Assembly (NCBI GenBank): GCA_947462335.1
Contig: OX381720.1
Span: 47,480,981 to 47,544,980, forward strand
Source: Harmothoe impar
Taxonomy: Eukaryota; Annelida; Polychaeta; Phyllodocida; Polynoidae
DNA length: 64,000 nt
Direction: 5' to 3'
The position numbers and the translations under genes are program-made. The notes beneath the pieces are model-generated. The model ran no database searches, was not told where the DNA came from, and saw only the letters and a program-made list of their open reading frames with translations. This document shows positions 45,980 to 56,646 of the stretch, piece after piece; within the stretch, counting starts at the first letter, position 1; every line of letters starts with the position of its first letter.

Positions 45980-46385
45980 AATTATGCTGACAGAAGCATA
46001 AACGTTAAGGAACACACCCGCCGTGGGCCGCCACTGTGCTGCCTATTCTGCCGTAAAGAAGCACTTTATTTGTGTTCCATCGGATTTTCTCTAAGTCCGT
46101 AAGAGTAACAGAATGCGTTCCTTACCGAAGGCTGTTTTCCCCGTTGATGATTGAGGACTCTCATCACAGTTGCCGCTACGCAGATAATATACATTAATAA
46201 AAAAAACAAAAAAACATCGCGATTCTCGACCCAGCATTGGGTACTGCGTCTAGCTTGTTAGGAATAGTGTAGATGGGATACCAACTAAGGTCTTAGTACA
46301 GCCTTATTCTAACAATCCCACGAGTGTTACCTGCATACACAACGAAAAGAAGAAACTTCCCAATCAACCGGACAATTTCTTAAAG
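45980..46385 (+). other. Possible 5' exon ending at a strong donor
   Basis: ATTTCTTAAAG|GTAAGTTT at 46385|46386 is a strong 5' splice site with no acceptor-like tract before it. It may close a 5' untranslated exon that splices to 47232. The joined sequence would place AAAG directly before an ATG, giving A at position -3. The exon start is undefined. There is no transcript support. Confidence 0.25.
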
Positions 46386-47231
46386 GTAAGTTTAACTTAA
46401 TTAGTTGTTGTGTCCAATCCATGTTGTATAGCCATCCCTGCATGATCATCATACGTGTGTATTTGTGCATTATTTACAGTGAATATCAGCTTTGGTGTCT
46501 GATTGAATTTTAAATTTAATTTGGGCAGGTTTAAATCATCTTTGAAATTATGAACTTTTCTATAAAATACTACAATGGAAACAGTTTACTCTGCTATTAG
46601 ATGCAGCTTATTCCTAATTCATTTATTTATTCTATGGATACGTTAGAGGTCAAAACTATATTGATAATTATTTCTAAAACCATATTGAATTATTTAGGCT
46701 TACTGCTAAGGCAATTAAGAAAGGCATCTGCTCGTTGCACGGTCGTAGTTACACCTTGTCCTTCTTCCATGTTGTACCTTCTGTTCTGCACCCTGTGATA
46801 CTGATGTTTGCTGGCATTATAGACTTTGCTTTTAAGACAAAAAGAAATTTGGTTTGGTTAATAACATTTTCAGAACATTTTGCAAAATTCAAAATCGCTA
46901 TAAAGCTCTTTCTTCATAAAACACCAGTTGTTGTACAAATGGTGGAGACATGTGAAAGAATGGCGTAGATTCACCATTTCTTCCTGCTTTGTCATTACCT
47001 TTCCTAATTCCATTGACAAGACATAATTTAAAAAAAAAATCAAGATAGATAGAAATACAGAGAGAAGGTCTCTGTATCCAACCGAATGCCTCAGATATAC
47101 GTCACCCACAGTGTTCACCACAATACCAGGTCCTTTGTCTTTCACAATTAGTATTTGTAATGTCATAGTGCTTGCAAACAGCGTCTGCAATGCTTTTGTT
47201 GTTTTTGTGTTCTTTTTTTCTTTTATTCTAG

Positions 47232-47474
47232 ATGCAAACCAGACCAGCATGTTTCACAATGCATGTAGTTGCTGGTCTTTGCATCCCCATGACAACCAAC
47301 CACCCCTCCCTATGTCGTGTGGCCAGTGGCACTGCATGCTGCTGCCCCCTCGTGAGGAGCACCAACACTACACTCAGTTCAGAGACACCCTGTGGACATC
47401 ACATGAACCTCATTTGCTACAGTTGCTTATATGTTTCAAATACCATCCACTTAGTTCAGCCTCATTTGATGTAG
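47232..47474 (+). CDS. Putative small Cys-rich protein, terminal exon
   Basis: A textbook acceptor (TTTTTTTCTTTTATTCTAG) is followed immediately by ATG and an 80-codon frame with nine cysteines, including a CCC triplet. A polyadenylation signal AATAAA (47765-47770) with a T/GT-rich downstream element lies 290 bp after the stop. This has the form of a 3'-terminal exon of a short two-exon gene, or of an alternative end for the longer unit. I do not recognise the protein, and I see no convincing signal peptide. A competing frame across the same exon stays open to 47701, so the coding frame is uncertain. Confidence 0.3.
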   Translation: MQTRPACFTMHVVAGLCIPMTTNHPSLCRVASGTACCCPLVRSTNTTLSSETPCGHHMNLICYSCLYVSNTIHLVQPHLM

Positions 47475-47764
47475 ATCGTATCGCACTTGTAGAAGGCTTT
47501 CATTATGAAATGAAACTGAAATATAGATTCGTACCGTATCATAATTCAATAACATGTAAGGTAATTTTAACTTCAGATTGCAATTCATATAAGAACGAAA
47601 ATCAGAGGAAAGAATGTAAATCAGAAGTAATTTATGGTTGTATGCCTTTCATATTAACACAAAGAATTATGTCAGGAAAATTGATAAAGACAATGAGTTG
47701 ACATTTTGGTATGAGTCTATGTTCACTTATTTGTACTTTATTTGCACATTAAAGTACCATTTGC

Positions 47765-47770
47765 AATAAA
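47765..47770 (+). terminator. Polyadenylation signal AATAAA
   Basis: GCAATAAAGC followed by a T- and GT-rich stretch (CTTGTTATTTCTTTGTGTTC), as expected at a cleavage site near 47785. It supports a transcript ending here. Confidence 0.5.
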
Positions 47771-48202
47771 GCTTGTTTCTTGTTATTTCTTTGTGTTCAT
47801 TGTTCTGTACCTTTACTAGTTCCTTCTATGTACTTTGCATCGCGTCCTTGTGTTTTCACCAATTCTATCTGTATCGTGTTGTACAATGTCTTGTGTTGTC
47901 TGATACAATGTTTGTACAGTGCTTGTGAATTGTTGAATGTATTTGTACAGATCTGCATGCCCATTGTCTTGTTAATCATAACTGTCTACATCAGAACTAT
48001 TATCTTATCAAGCGCCCAATAACGTCCATGTAGCATTATTAGATAAAGACAATTAATCATTATTCATAACTCTGGGTCAATTAATGAGAAATTATTCTCC
48101 TAGCGGATCAAGTACAAATCATAATAAAATTTGCTTATTGGTAATATAAGCCTTAGTATGTAAACAAAGCATCGGTGGTTGAATGTGTAATGTCTGTTTC
48201 AG

Positions 48203-48282
48203 GTACCAATGGAGTCAAGGTCAATCTGTCCGTGGACAAAGCTGAGGTGGAGGTTGGAGAACGGGTTACCTTTACCTGTGAG
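48203..48282 (+). CDS. Ig gene 1, exon 1 visible (start of Ig1)
   Basis: Acceptor TGTCTGTTTCAG|GTACC, donor TGTGAG|GTGAGT. 80 nt, entering in phase 1 and leaving in phase 0. Encodes strands A-B of Ig1 (KVNLSVDKAEVEVGERVTFTCE). The phase-1 entry requires an upstream exon, normally the signal peptide, not found in the window. Confidence 0.88.
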
Positions 48283-51200
48283 GTGAGTGTGACATATGTA
48301 CTTAACCCTTTAGGGGCAGCACCGGGCTTTAATGCACTACATCATTTTGTCTTTATAATTCATTCATCATGACGACACAAGTAAGATACATTTCAAGAGA
48401 ATGTCTATAAACGAATAAGTACAGGTGACCTTTTAATATCCAATGCATGCTTCTTGAAAGAAGAAACGACATTAAATTTAAGCATAGTATTCAAATTATG
48501 AAGTACATTGTCTCTGAAAGTGGTGGTATTAAAGTGGAAAAATACAACTCTAATCGTCTTAAAAGTATTATTGTCATAATAACGTTATTTTTCCAATTGT
48601 TATCATAGTTCTATTATGTGATAAATCAAATGCTATCAACTACAAAGTAATGCTCTATTCACCATTACCCCACCAGGTCCAGGACTTGGCTGCAGGGCAG
48701 TTCCTCCGGTGGCAGAGGGTGTTACCAGGGTTTCCCGCCATTAATCTGGCCACAAACTACTTCCTAGAACCTGACTTTAAGGACACCGGCCGTTTCGCCA
48801 CCACGGGTCCCTCCGACCAGGCATCAGATGTCTTCATATTCAGCTTCACAATTAACAGTAAGTATCATAATATTGTAATAATGGTACAATAATGGTATAT
48901 TATGACGATTGCTTTGGATTTGTTGTATCAAGTTAACCCTTCAAGGCAACATGTGTCGCCATGTTGCACCAACGCAGCACCGGTGAGTAACTCGCCGGCA
49001 TCACTTTGGTGTACCATGCCGACCTTTCAGGAGTGCGCAATCAGTATAATATACATTTAAAATACAATGCTGTGATTAATCAAAGCGCTCAAGGGTAATT
49101 AACATGTTATTGAAAACAATTTGACATTCAATTTTGCAGCAGCAATAATGTGCAAGTTAACTTATTGCAAGATTACGGTTATCTAGATTGTGTATTTCAA
49201 TTTTCTTTGAGCATGCTTTTTCTTTGAGCATGCTTGGATACCTTATATTTCTCCTTGTTATTGCACCCGCCCTAAAACTAGTCGTAAAGATGAAAATGTT
49301 GACAAGATGTAAACCTGGATATTGTACAAGAAAATATTCCCCATACAACCCCTAACTATTTACTTATTGTGTTTTAATTGTCCTTTTAATAAAATGGGGG
49401 GCTGTCAGTACTAGGTTTAGATCTATTGCATACATTAGATATATTAGAAAATATGGTTTGAAGGTTAATATTTGAATATCTGTTTAAAAAACGTCCATTG
49501 TCCATTGCAGAGGCAGAGGCAGGAGACTCGGGTGGCTTCCTATGTGGAGTCCTGGGAGGGGCTGACATGGTGTACGAAACACGTAACCTGACCGTGCTCC
49601 GTAAGTAGTCATTCAGTTACATCAAGTCTATACCCCTAACATGCGACCCCTAGGTCGTTAGTCGTTAAATTAAAGTTATATGATCCTATACCACAGCGGG
49701 CATAGAGAAGAAAGCATTTCACACCTCTTGTCTACTGCATACAGCTAGTGGCATAAAGTAGTTATAGGACTAGTACCAATCTGTAGGGGTATTCAGTGAA
49801 GGAGTCTATAAAGCTCCTTCACTGTATTTCGCGTACAGATTGGTACACGTCCTATAACTACTACTAATCCATAATTGCTGGACAGATTGAAAACAGTTTG
49901 GTTAATACAATCCCATATTTGAATCGATGTGTACTTAGATGTATGCAAATATAGCACTTTCTTAACTAAGTATGTTTATAGTTCATAGCTATGTCCCTTG
50001 GTCCCTATATGGTTGTTAAATCCTTTTGATACGTTAAAGTAGCAAACCCACATACTTATTAGAAGCAATATGTATAGAGCTGAAGTATACTGCTTAAACC
50101 TTATGCACCATTGTTGTACAAATGTCCAGTAAGGATTAGTATCTTCATCTTCTCCAATGAAATAAAGCATTTACAAAGGTCAATAAGTTGATAAGCAATT
50201 GATACAACACATAATGCATCAAAGCCCAATACTACAATCAAAGAATTAACATTTACTTATATACCCACCTACCCTTAACAGAGGACGTGACGGAGGACTC
50301 CTTCTCCTTCACGAGGCTGGAGGGTGAAGAACCCGTGGACGTTGTGGACGGGGAGGAGGTTAAATACAGCGCCGGAGACTCCATCCTGGTGGTGTGCTCT
50401 GTAACCAAGGTCTACCCCACACCCACCCTTAAACTCACCCTGGGCGGGGTGGAGATCCAGGACGATGCCCTGGAGGAGGCCAAGCAGGACAGTGACTACC
50501 AGGTGGTGGACCAGCAGCTGGGGGTGGTGGAGCAGTGGGTGACCGTGTCTAAGACCTTCAGGACCAGGGTGACCTATGAGATGGCCGGCAAGTCTCTGAG
50601 CTGCTCAGGCATGCTCCCAGGCCGCTCAGGGACCGCTAGGGGCTTCACCATCGGCATGGACGCAGGTTAGTGGTTGTGTTTACATATTACTTGAGGATGG
50701 AATATCAAACAAAACCAAGACATCATGTACAGTATAGCTGACTTTTAATAGCTGATTCTTCTTCAGGATGTGTTTAAATATATTTTAACCCCCGGTGGTT
50801 ATTCGAGACCAGAACTTATTTGAGAGACAGTGCCCAGTGGGTACAGCCAGGCTCATGAGTCATTATCAAGCACTACAGAGAATTTGCAGGGCATAATAAG
50901 CGCTTAATAAGTGGTCTGTGCCCTATGGGTGTGCTCACAAAGAACATTGCAGTAGACGTATACCTAAATTATGGCAGAATCCCAGTGAGCAGAGACATAA
51001 GCTTAATATGGAATCGACCTTGGGAACTGATGATTAACATTAGTCAGCAAGATGCAAAATAATATTGAACAGCCGACTGTGCTCAATGTGATGAAGTAAT
51101 CTATTCTATTTAATATAAAGAGCACTGTTGGTGTCTGCTTCTGGTGTTATGGCTTTAACACCTCAGTGCCTGTGTGCTTGTAGAAGTCCATGTAGCCCTA

Positions 51201-54200
51201 CACCCCACGTGTCGGAACAGGTAATCAATGAGCACCCTGCTGACTCTGGTATCGATGTCATGGGGTATTGAACCCCTGCATTGATCCTGTAATAGGCCTA
51301 GGGATGGGGAGCGGTGGGGGGGGGGGGGGTAATCCTCACATTGACTATAGTTATCTCTGTGATTCAACTGCTGAGCCGAGGGAATTCCTAGGCTAGGATA
51401 GTTATGGTGGTATTTGATGGTCCAATTGGGTATGCAGCTATTTGAAATTCCTTGATTACCTGTCATTTAGATAGACAAGGTGAGGGTTGAGAAGGAAAAA
51501 AGTATTATGCTTCAAATGGGATATAATCAGTTTATCGACTTATAAAATGAGAGGGAGTTCCAGAATATGGTATGTGTGTAGTACAGACACATCCAGGATG
51601 GGGGATGTGGGGTGAGGGATGTATGTAGAAGGGACAGGCTAATGCAACTACTTGAGACACAGGACACATTTGACTCGTGACACTGTGGTATTTCAGATTG
51701 AATCATATAAATTAGCCGAGCCGTGTCTTTCAGTTTTCTAAGAGCCTAACTCCTATGTCTAACCTCACTGGGGCCACAATGTCCTTTGGCCATTTGACAT
51801 GTTTACAAGGAGCACATGACTGACTGTTCGGAAACCTGATTCAGGGTTACTATGGATGTCCAAGTTTGTAGGGATCGTGTGGGTAATTCTGTACAGGGGA
51901 GCTTAGACATGACAGGGGAACTAATCAATATTCAGTCAGCTGTATGTCCAATTACCCATCAATAACTGACCAATACATCACAAGCCTTTCTATGACTTTC
52001 CGAATGCCCCCACCCTGGATTAAGCTGTTAGTGGTGGGTAGCTCATGAGCTGCTCAGGGTGGTGGTCACAGGACCATGTTCTGCTCCTACTACTGCACCT
52101 TCCTACTCAGCTGTCAGTGCATCAGGTGTATCCCCAATATGGAGTGCCAAGGTAGGTCTAACACAGCTTACTACACTAAAGGGGTTAACTAGTTAGGAGT
52201 ATAATAGTCAGGGTTAAAAGGTACAGGAGCATGGGGCTGAATGTGTTAGTAAGGGACCGTATAGCTGAGTGGTATGATCCAGCAGGCCTGGGTATTATCG
52301 ATGGCAGTAGACCAGATAGGAGATCAGAGGCTGCAATGAGGGGAACTGATCGGACATGAATCACTGACAAGTTGTCCTATTAGTGTCCAGTAGTTCCCTG
52401 CTTATCATGAAATCAGATTTAGTAGAACAGAATGGACAGTATCATAGTGGTGGGTAGACATGATGTGTGTAGAAACCAATGTCCATGCAGTTAAGGCTCC
52501 TCAGGGGAAATGGAAGGCTCCCCAAAGTGACAACCAAAAAAATGACATAAATAGACCACCCACATAGCCAAAGCAATCTTCAAATAACATTGGTTTTGCT
52601 TGGCATTGCTCATGGAGCGACACCAAAATCATATCTCAGATTATCGCATTCATGAGTAACAGTAAATCTTTGAAACGATCTTTCACATTTTCTAAAGGGC
52701 GGATGTGACGTTTTCATCAAATCATCTAACTTATTAAATCACGTATCTTCATCATATGGACTTATCTATATTTGCTCTCCCTTCTTCCCTCTGCAGTTCC
52801 ACCAACCATCGTATGTCCACAAGAGGTGATTGCGGAGGAGACGAGTTACGACCAGAAGTTGACGTGTAACGTGACGGCACGTCCTGCCGTCAACACCTTC
52901 CGCGTCAAGTACTACCTCCAAAACAAGATGGACGACGGTAACATGGAGCTGCTGGTGTACGGCCAGCCCAACCAGGGACTAGACTACTTACTGATGATGA
53001 ACGAGGTCAGTTGGTGCCAAATATAACCGGCAAACAAAAAACGTTATACAACGTTTTATAACGTTATATAACGTTTCTCTAAGGCTCCGTACTATGGCAA
53101 AACAGTATATACAATTTTTAAACGGTATTTTAACGTAAAACAACGCGTTTTATTTTTGTTAGCTGGGATGTCCTCTGCTACAGAATGTCGTTTGCTAAAA
53201 ATGGCGTCGGCTATTCAATTCTTTGAATCCCGACCAATGAATACTTGGCTTACTATGGGGAGCAATAAATACTTGGCTTCCTATGGGAACTATTAGTGCC
53301 CAGAAGGACAAACCTTTGAATTCCCATAGTATTCCTATGTAAATGGCATGGCTGCATGGCATCGACTATAGTCAATGCTATGCCTTAAATAAACCCATCA
53401 AGGATGTTGCCAAGAGACAACATTTGTCGTCATGATGCACCAATATATAATACATTGGTTCATCATGATGACCCTTTGGGAGTGTATCAACCCCATAGGG
53501 TTGGTTGCACATTATAGTTATTATTGTATTTTGCTCCACAGGATGCGAGTCAGGTGACGCTCAAGTTCCCCCAAGTGTTCAGACAGGACTTCAGGAAATA
53601 CACCTTCATAGTGGAGAATGCGGCAGGCCAGGCCTCAGCTGTAATTGACTTTACTAGAGGTATGTATTGGAATCATTTTGGTTTCGGGCAGAAAATATTT
53701 CCTCCAGGGGGTGGTTACCCTCGATTTTGCTTTAAAAATGTCATGGAATCATTTTGGTGCTGTGTCAAGTGCTCAGCAAACTGTATTGTAGGCTGATATA
53801 ATATGTGCGTGGCTTCTCGTATATAAGCTATATGTCTTAAAAACAAGTTTAACTTCAAAAGTCAGATTCTGAAAAAAATGACTATTTAATAATTGCCTCA
53901 CATTAAATATAATAAAAAGACACATGAATAAGATAAAGCTGCTTGCACTACCTCACATTGAGAGAAGCATAGCTTATGTATAACACTATTAACTGGCATA
54001 TCATGAATTGATATTCAAGGGAACAAGATTGATTTACTTCTTTGATTTCAAATGCACCTTTTAGTATAATACATTTCCAAATTTTAAAATGACTCATATA
54101 CATGTGTCCTGTTTCAGATCCCAACCAAAGGGTTATTTCTGGTGCTGCGTCCATGGTTCCCATGACAACCCTGCTGCTACTGGTAGCCCTCATCACCCAC

Positions 54201-54212
54201 CTACTTCATTAG
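48203..54212 (+). CDS. GPI-anchored three-Ig-domain protein (Ig gene 1)
   Basis: Seven exons: 48203-48282, 48677-48857, 49511-49600, 50282-50665, 52797-53005, 53542-53659, 54118-54212. They join in one frame (phases 1-0-1-1-1-0-1), encoding 385 residues after a missing first exon. Ig1 (exons 1-3) has FTCE, LRWQR and DSGGFLC, the usual Cys-Trp-DxGxxC pattern. Ig2 (exon 4) has VVCSV and LSCSG but no C-strand Trp. Ig3 (exons 5-6) has LTCNVT, but its F-strand reads RKYTFIVENAAG, so the expected second Cys is Phe. The tail has a small-residue site (SGAAS), then a hydrophobic end (TTLLLLVALITHLL), typical of GPI anchoring. N-glycosylation sequons include NLS, NLT and NVT. The likely role is cell-surface adhesion or recognition. 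No signal-peptide exon is visible, and the name and ligand are unknown. Confidence 0.88.
48301..48381. mobile_element. Family M MITE fragment in intron 1
   Basis: Left end TTAACCCTTTAGGGGCAGCACCGGGC followed by TTCATTCATCATGACGAC. It starts only 19 bp after the donor of exon 1. The right half is deleted. Confidence 0.6.
48677..48857 (+). CDS. Ig gene 1, exon 2 (middle of Ig1)
   Basis: Acceptor CCCCACCAG|GTCC, donor TTAACA|GTAAGT. 181 nt, phase 0 to 1. It carries the C-strand Trp (FLRWQRV) and strands up to DVFIFSFTIN. It corresponds to the second part of the single 303-nt exon of Ig gene 2. Confidence 0.9.
48933..49042. mobile_element. Family M MITE fragment in intron 2
   Basis: TTAACCCTTCAAGGCAACATG, then GCAGCACCGGTGAGTAACTCGCCGGC (the central hairpin) and ATGCCGACCTTTCAGGAGTG. 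The right part is lost. Confidence 0.65.
49201..49234. repeat. 17-bp tandem duplication
   Basis: The unit TTTTCTTTGAGCATGCT occurs twice in a row. Confidence 0.9.
49511..49600 (+). CDS. Ig gene 1, exon 3 (end of Ig1)
   Basis: Acceptor CCATTGCAG|AGGCAG, donor GTGCTCC|GTAAGT. 90 nt, phase 1-1. It encodes the F-G strands with the DSGGFLC cysteine and NLTVL. The equivalent exon in Ig gene 2 is 62186-62269 (EDSGEIGC ... PLTVF), with identical phases. Confidence 0.9.
49758..49861 (+). repeat. Imperfect ~104-nt hairpin in intron 3
   Basis: The left arm, GTAGTTATAGGACTAGTACC...CAGTGAAGGAG, pairs with the right arm, CTCCTTCACTG...GGTACACGTCCTATAACTAC. Mismatches sit mainly in the middle, and the apical loop is about 9 nt. 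The size and bulge pattern fit a pre-miRNA-like fold or a small foldback element. Transcription is unproven. Confidence 0.75.
50282..50665 (+). CDS. Ig gene 1, exon 4 (whole Ig2)
   Basis: Acceptor CTTAACAG|AGGACG, donor GACGCAG|GTTAGT. 384 nt, phase 1-1. It encodes a complete Ig domain with acidic spacers (EDVTEDSFSF..., VVCSVTKVYPTPTLK, AGKSLSCSG). In Ig gene 2 the matching domain is interrupted by an intron after EREDK. The exon is markedly GC-richer than its flanks, as expected of coding DNA here. Confidence 0.92.
51316..51329. repeat. Poly-G run
   Basis: About 14 consecutive G within intron 4. Otherwise that intron holds no exon I can identify. Confidence 0.9.
52797..53005 (+). CDS. Ig gene 1, exon 5 (first part of Ig3)
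   Basis: Acceptor CCCTCTGCAG|TTCC, donor AACGAG|GTCAGT. 209 nt, phase 1-0. It encodes VPPTIVCPQEV (an extra Cys in strand A) and KLTCNVTARP (the B-strand Cys). The C-strand has Tyr (VKYYLQ) in place of the usual Trp. Confidence 0.9.
53036..53150. repeat. AACGTT-rich low-complexity patch
   Basis: At least four AACGTT-type palindromes are clustered just after the donor of exon 5 (AACGTTATACAACGTTTTATAAC and on). The origin is unknown. Confidence 0.6.
53388..53508. mobile_element. Family M MITE fragment in intron 5
   Basis: Contains CGTCATGATGCACCAATAT, GGTTCATCATGATGACCC and TTTGGGAGTGTATCAACCCC. Both terminal repeats are weak. Confidence 0.55.
53542..53659 (+). CDS. Ig gene 1, exon 6 (end of Ig3)
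   Basis: Acceptor TTGCTCCACAG|GATG, donor CTAGAG|GTATGT. 118 nt, phase 0-1. It encodes DASQVTLKFPQVFRQDFRKY followed by TFIVENAAGQ. The Phe stands where Ig domains normally have the F-strand Cys. Confidence 0.9.
54118..54212 (+). CDS. Ig gene 1, exon 7 (GPI-anchor tail and stop)
   Basis: Acceptor CCTGTTTCAG|ATCCC. It encodes DPNQRVISGAASMVPM and TTLLLLVALITHLLH, then stop TAG. Small residues precede a hydrophobic end with no basic cytoplasmic tail, so a GPI anchor is more likely than a transmembrane anchor. Confidence 0.88.
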
Positions 54213-54289
54213 CCGTCAAAGCCACCAGAGGACGCCACTCATCATCCCACTACAAGCCTTAAGGCGCACAGCTACTGGTCCTACCCCAC

Positions 54290-54497
54290 TTAACCCTTTA
54301 AGGAAGGCATCATGCCTCAAGCCTCCATACCTATTAGTTGTCATGATGCACCAATGCAGGATCAGCGAGTAACTCATCGACACTGCATTGTTGCATCATG
54401 CCAATCGTTTGGAAGTTACTCGCCAGTGCTGCTTCCACGCGTTGTGTCAACAAAGGGGAATTGTGTATTTAAGCACTATGCTGCCCTTAAAGAGTTG
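54290..54497. mobile_element. Family M MITE in the 3' untranslated region
   Basis: TTAACCCTTTAAGGAAGGCATCATGCC at the left; AAGCACTATGCTGCCCTTAAAGAGTTGA at the right. It lies 78 bp after the Ig gene 1 stop, so the mature mRNA probably contains a long hairpin. Confidence 0.78.
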
Positions 54498-56399
54498 AGT
54501 CGGTCCCTTAATTAACACACCTTAGTGTGGGAAGAGGCATGACCTACCCGCCTTAAGTCCTAACGCAGAAGGCCGTTATGGCATAGCATCACATTGCAAG
54601 GCTTTTAGTTACATTGAGAACACTATCATTTGTTCTGATCATGGTGATACGAATATGAATTAATTTGGAAAGAGAAATATTGCGTAGGAAATCACATATC
54701 TACACAATTGCCTTCATTGGTATCCATGCAGTGGGAACCAATTCCCTAAATCTACCAAAGACCTAGATTCAGGGTTATATTTGAACATAAAGAGAATATC
54801 ATTTTCAAGGTATTCCCATTAATGAGATTATAAATGTTGATCCGAAAGGGGTGGGCTGCCTATTTTTAATATGTTGAGAGTTATTCTTGAAGGGGATGAT
54901 TTATAGTTTCCCTCCTTGTGCTATGCTGAACTGAGGGGTGAGTGTCATTCCAAATGCCTACCCATTGCAGCAACTAATTATTGGACAGTATGTCCCTTGC
55001 ACAAGATCAAAAATTCCTCGCTATGGAGAAGAAGCATGAGTGTTTGTGTCGTTCCCACCTTGCTATCTCATCACTTGGTTCTGAAGGTGTCTCATTTAAC
55101 CTTCAGACAACTTACCTCATCTCATCATAGATATGTCAGATAAGTTTTCACAGATTAGGGGGGCCTTGTGCGTCCACATGGCTATTTTCAAAGGGCAAGG
55201 CAATTAAATCTTTGTTGAGTCCTTAATGCTTATTTTCGAAGGCTAGCAAATAAGCGTTGTTGTCATTACAAACCTAGTTGCAATGACGTCATATTATGGA
55301 TACTATTGTAAAATTGTACAGATCATTTTAATCTTAGATTACCCAAAATTGAAACTAGTGAATAGTGGTATTTAGGGCCCCTTTATAGTACCTTCTAGGA
55401 TAGTATGATGTCTGCTATGACTTCCTCTGAAGGCTCAACCATGTTGGACGGTTTAGGATGCTAGCACTGTTTCTATGATACATCTATATTCTAACAAAGG
55501 ATGCAGACAATAAATATGTATTTCAGAAATTATAACATGTATGTACTAGTGGGTGGGTGGGAAGGGGGGTCAACAATGTAAATGTGGCACCAAGTCAATC
55601 TTTTCAAAACATTTCAACATGAGTATCAGAGTATGTGGAAACATTTCTCTTCATGGGGGATTATGTGTGAACGATGTGCAGTGTATGTAAGCTCATATGA
55701 CATCAAATACAGGTACTACTTAGCTCTGGCTCTGTAGCTGTTAAAATAGAGACACACTTTTCTGTATCATTTCTATATTTGAGATCAAGAACAGTTGGCC
55801 CTACACCTTCAGGTAATTGCCATGAGATTTTATTTCTCATGCTGATAAACCCACCGAGCTTTCCATTGATATCCATCTAACTGATGTTATACTCAGAGTC
55901 CATGAGTTATCCCAGTCTAGGTGTGTGGGGTATTGACGAGATGGTCATGTTTTGCTCATTATTCCCAGGCCGTAAATACTCATTGATTTACACATACATA
56001 TAGATAAGAATATAGACAAACGTATGATGCAAAATCATTCATGGCCATTCCATGGTATATACAAGACGATTGCAAAACACATATTATATAATAACTAGAT
56101 TCTCCTGTGAATTTGAGTGCTAAAAAGATCAGATTTCTGATCGGTCATAAACCATAAGTGTAGTAACATCAATATGTACTTATAGCTTAGTCTGCAGGTA
56201 ATCTATTTTATATAATACAAAACATATCATCAATCTAAACCTGTGATACCTTTTGTATAATGTGCCTTAATTGTGACTTGCCCAATATATATTTCGAATC
56301 AAGAAAACAAATCTTAACCAGTTTGCTAAAAAGGCTTCCTGACTCCCTCCTAGTTAAGTGAATTTAATTTTCCCTATTCCCACCGCAGCAATCATGTGA

Positions 56400-56480
56400 G
56401 AGTCTCCTTCTAGTGATGTGTGAACATATCGTAAACGTGTATGAGCTTCTCGTAAGGATGTGTGAGCTTCTCGCTTCTCC
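56400..56480. repeat. Imperfect ~21-bp tandem repeat, about three units
   Basis: Units of the type GATGTGTGAGCTTCTCGTAAG occur three times with substitutions. A minus-strand frame across it shows the repeated peptide AHTSLRE; this is probably not a gene. Confidence 0.6.
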
Positions 56481-56640
56481 GAAGGCCAGGAGATATCAAG
56501 CCGCCAAACATTTTTCCATTGTGTTCTGTATAATTGTGTATACTCTTCATTGTTAACATCCAATGTAAATGAACACTGTACAGACTGATCAATGAATAAC
56601 TGTATCTTTGCCATATTTTAACAATACTTTTCAGTTGATA

Positions 56641-56646
56641 AATAAA
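56641..56646 (+). terminator. Candidate polyadenylation signal of Ig gene 1
   Basis: GATAAATAAAGTTC with a following T/GT-rich stretch (TTGAGTTGTATTTTATTCAG). The earlier AATAAA at 55509-55514 is an alternative. Either gives a 3' UTR above 1 kb. Confidence 0.35.

Noticed and set aside
46370..46395. AAAG|GTAAGT at 46385 as a fourth recursive site
   Set aside because: There is no pyrimidine tract or branchpoint upstream and AAG is a poor acceptor, so it looks like a plain donor.
47111..47701. 196-codon plus-strand frame covering the 47.2-kb terminal exon
   Set aside because: Its first 40 codons lie in the pyrimidine tract and upstream of a strong acceptor, and its downstream part is AT-biased. 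Kept only as a competing frame in the 47232 entry.
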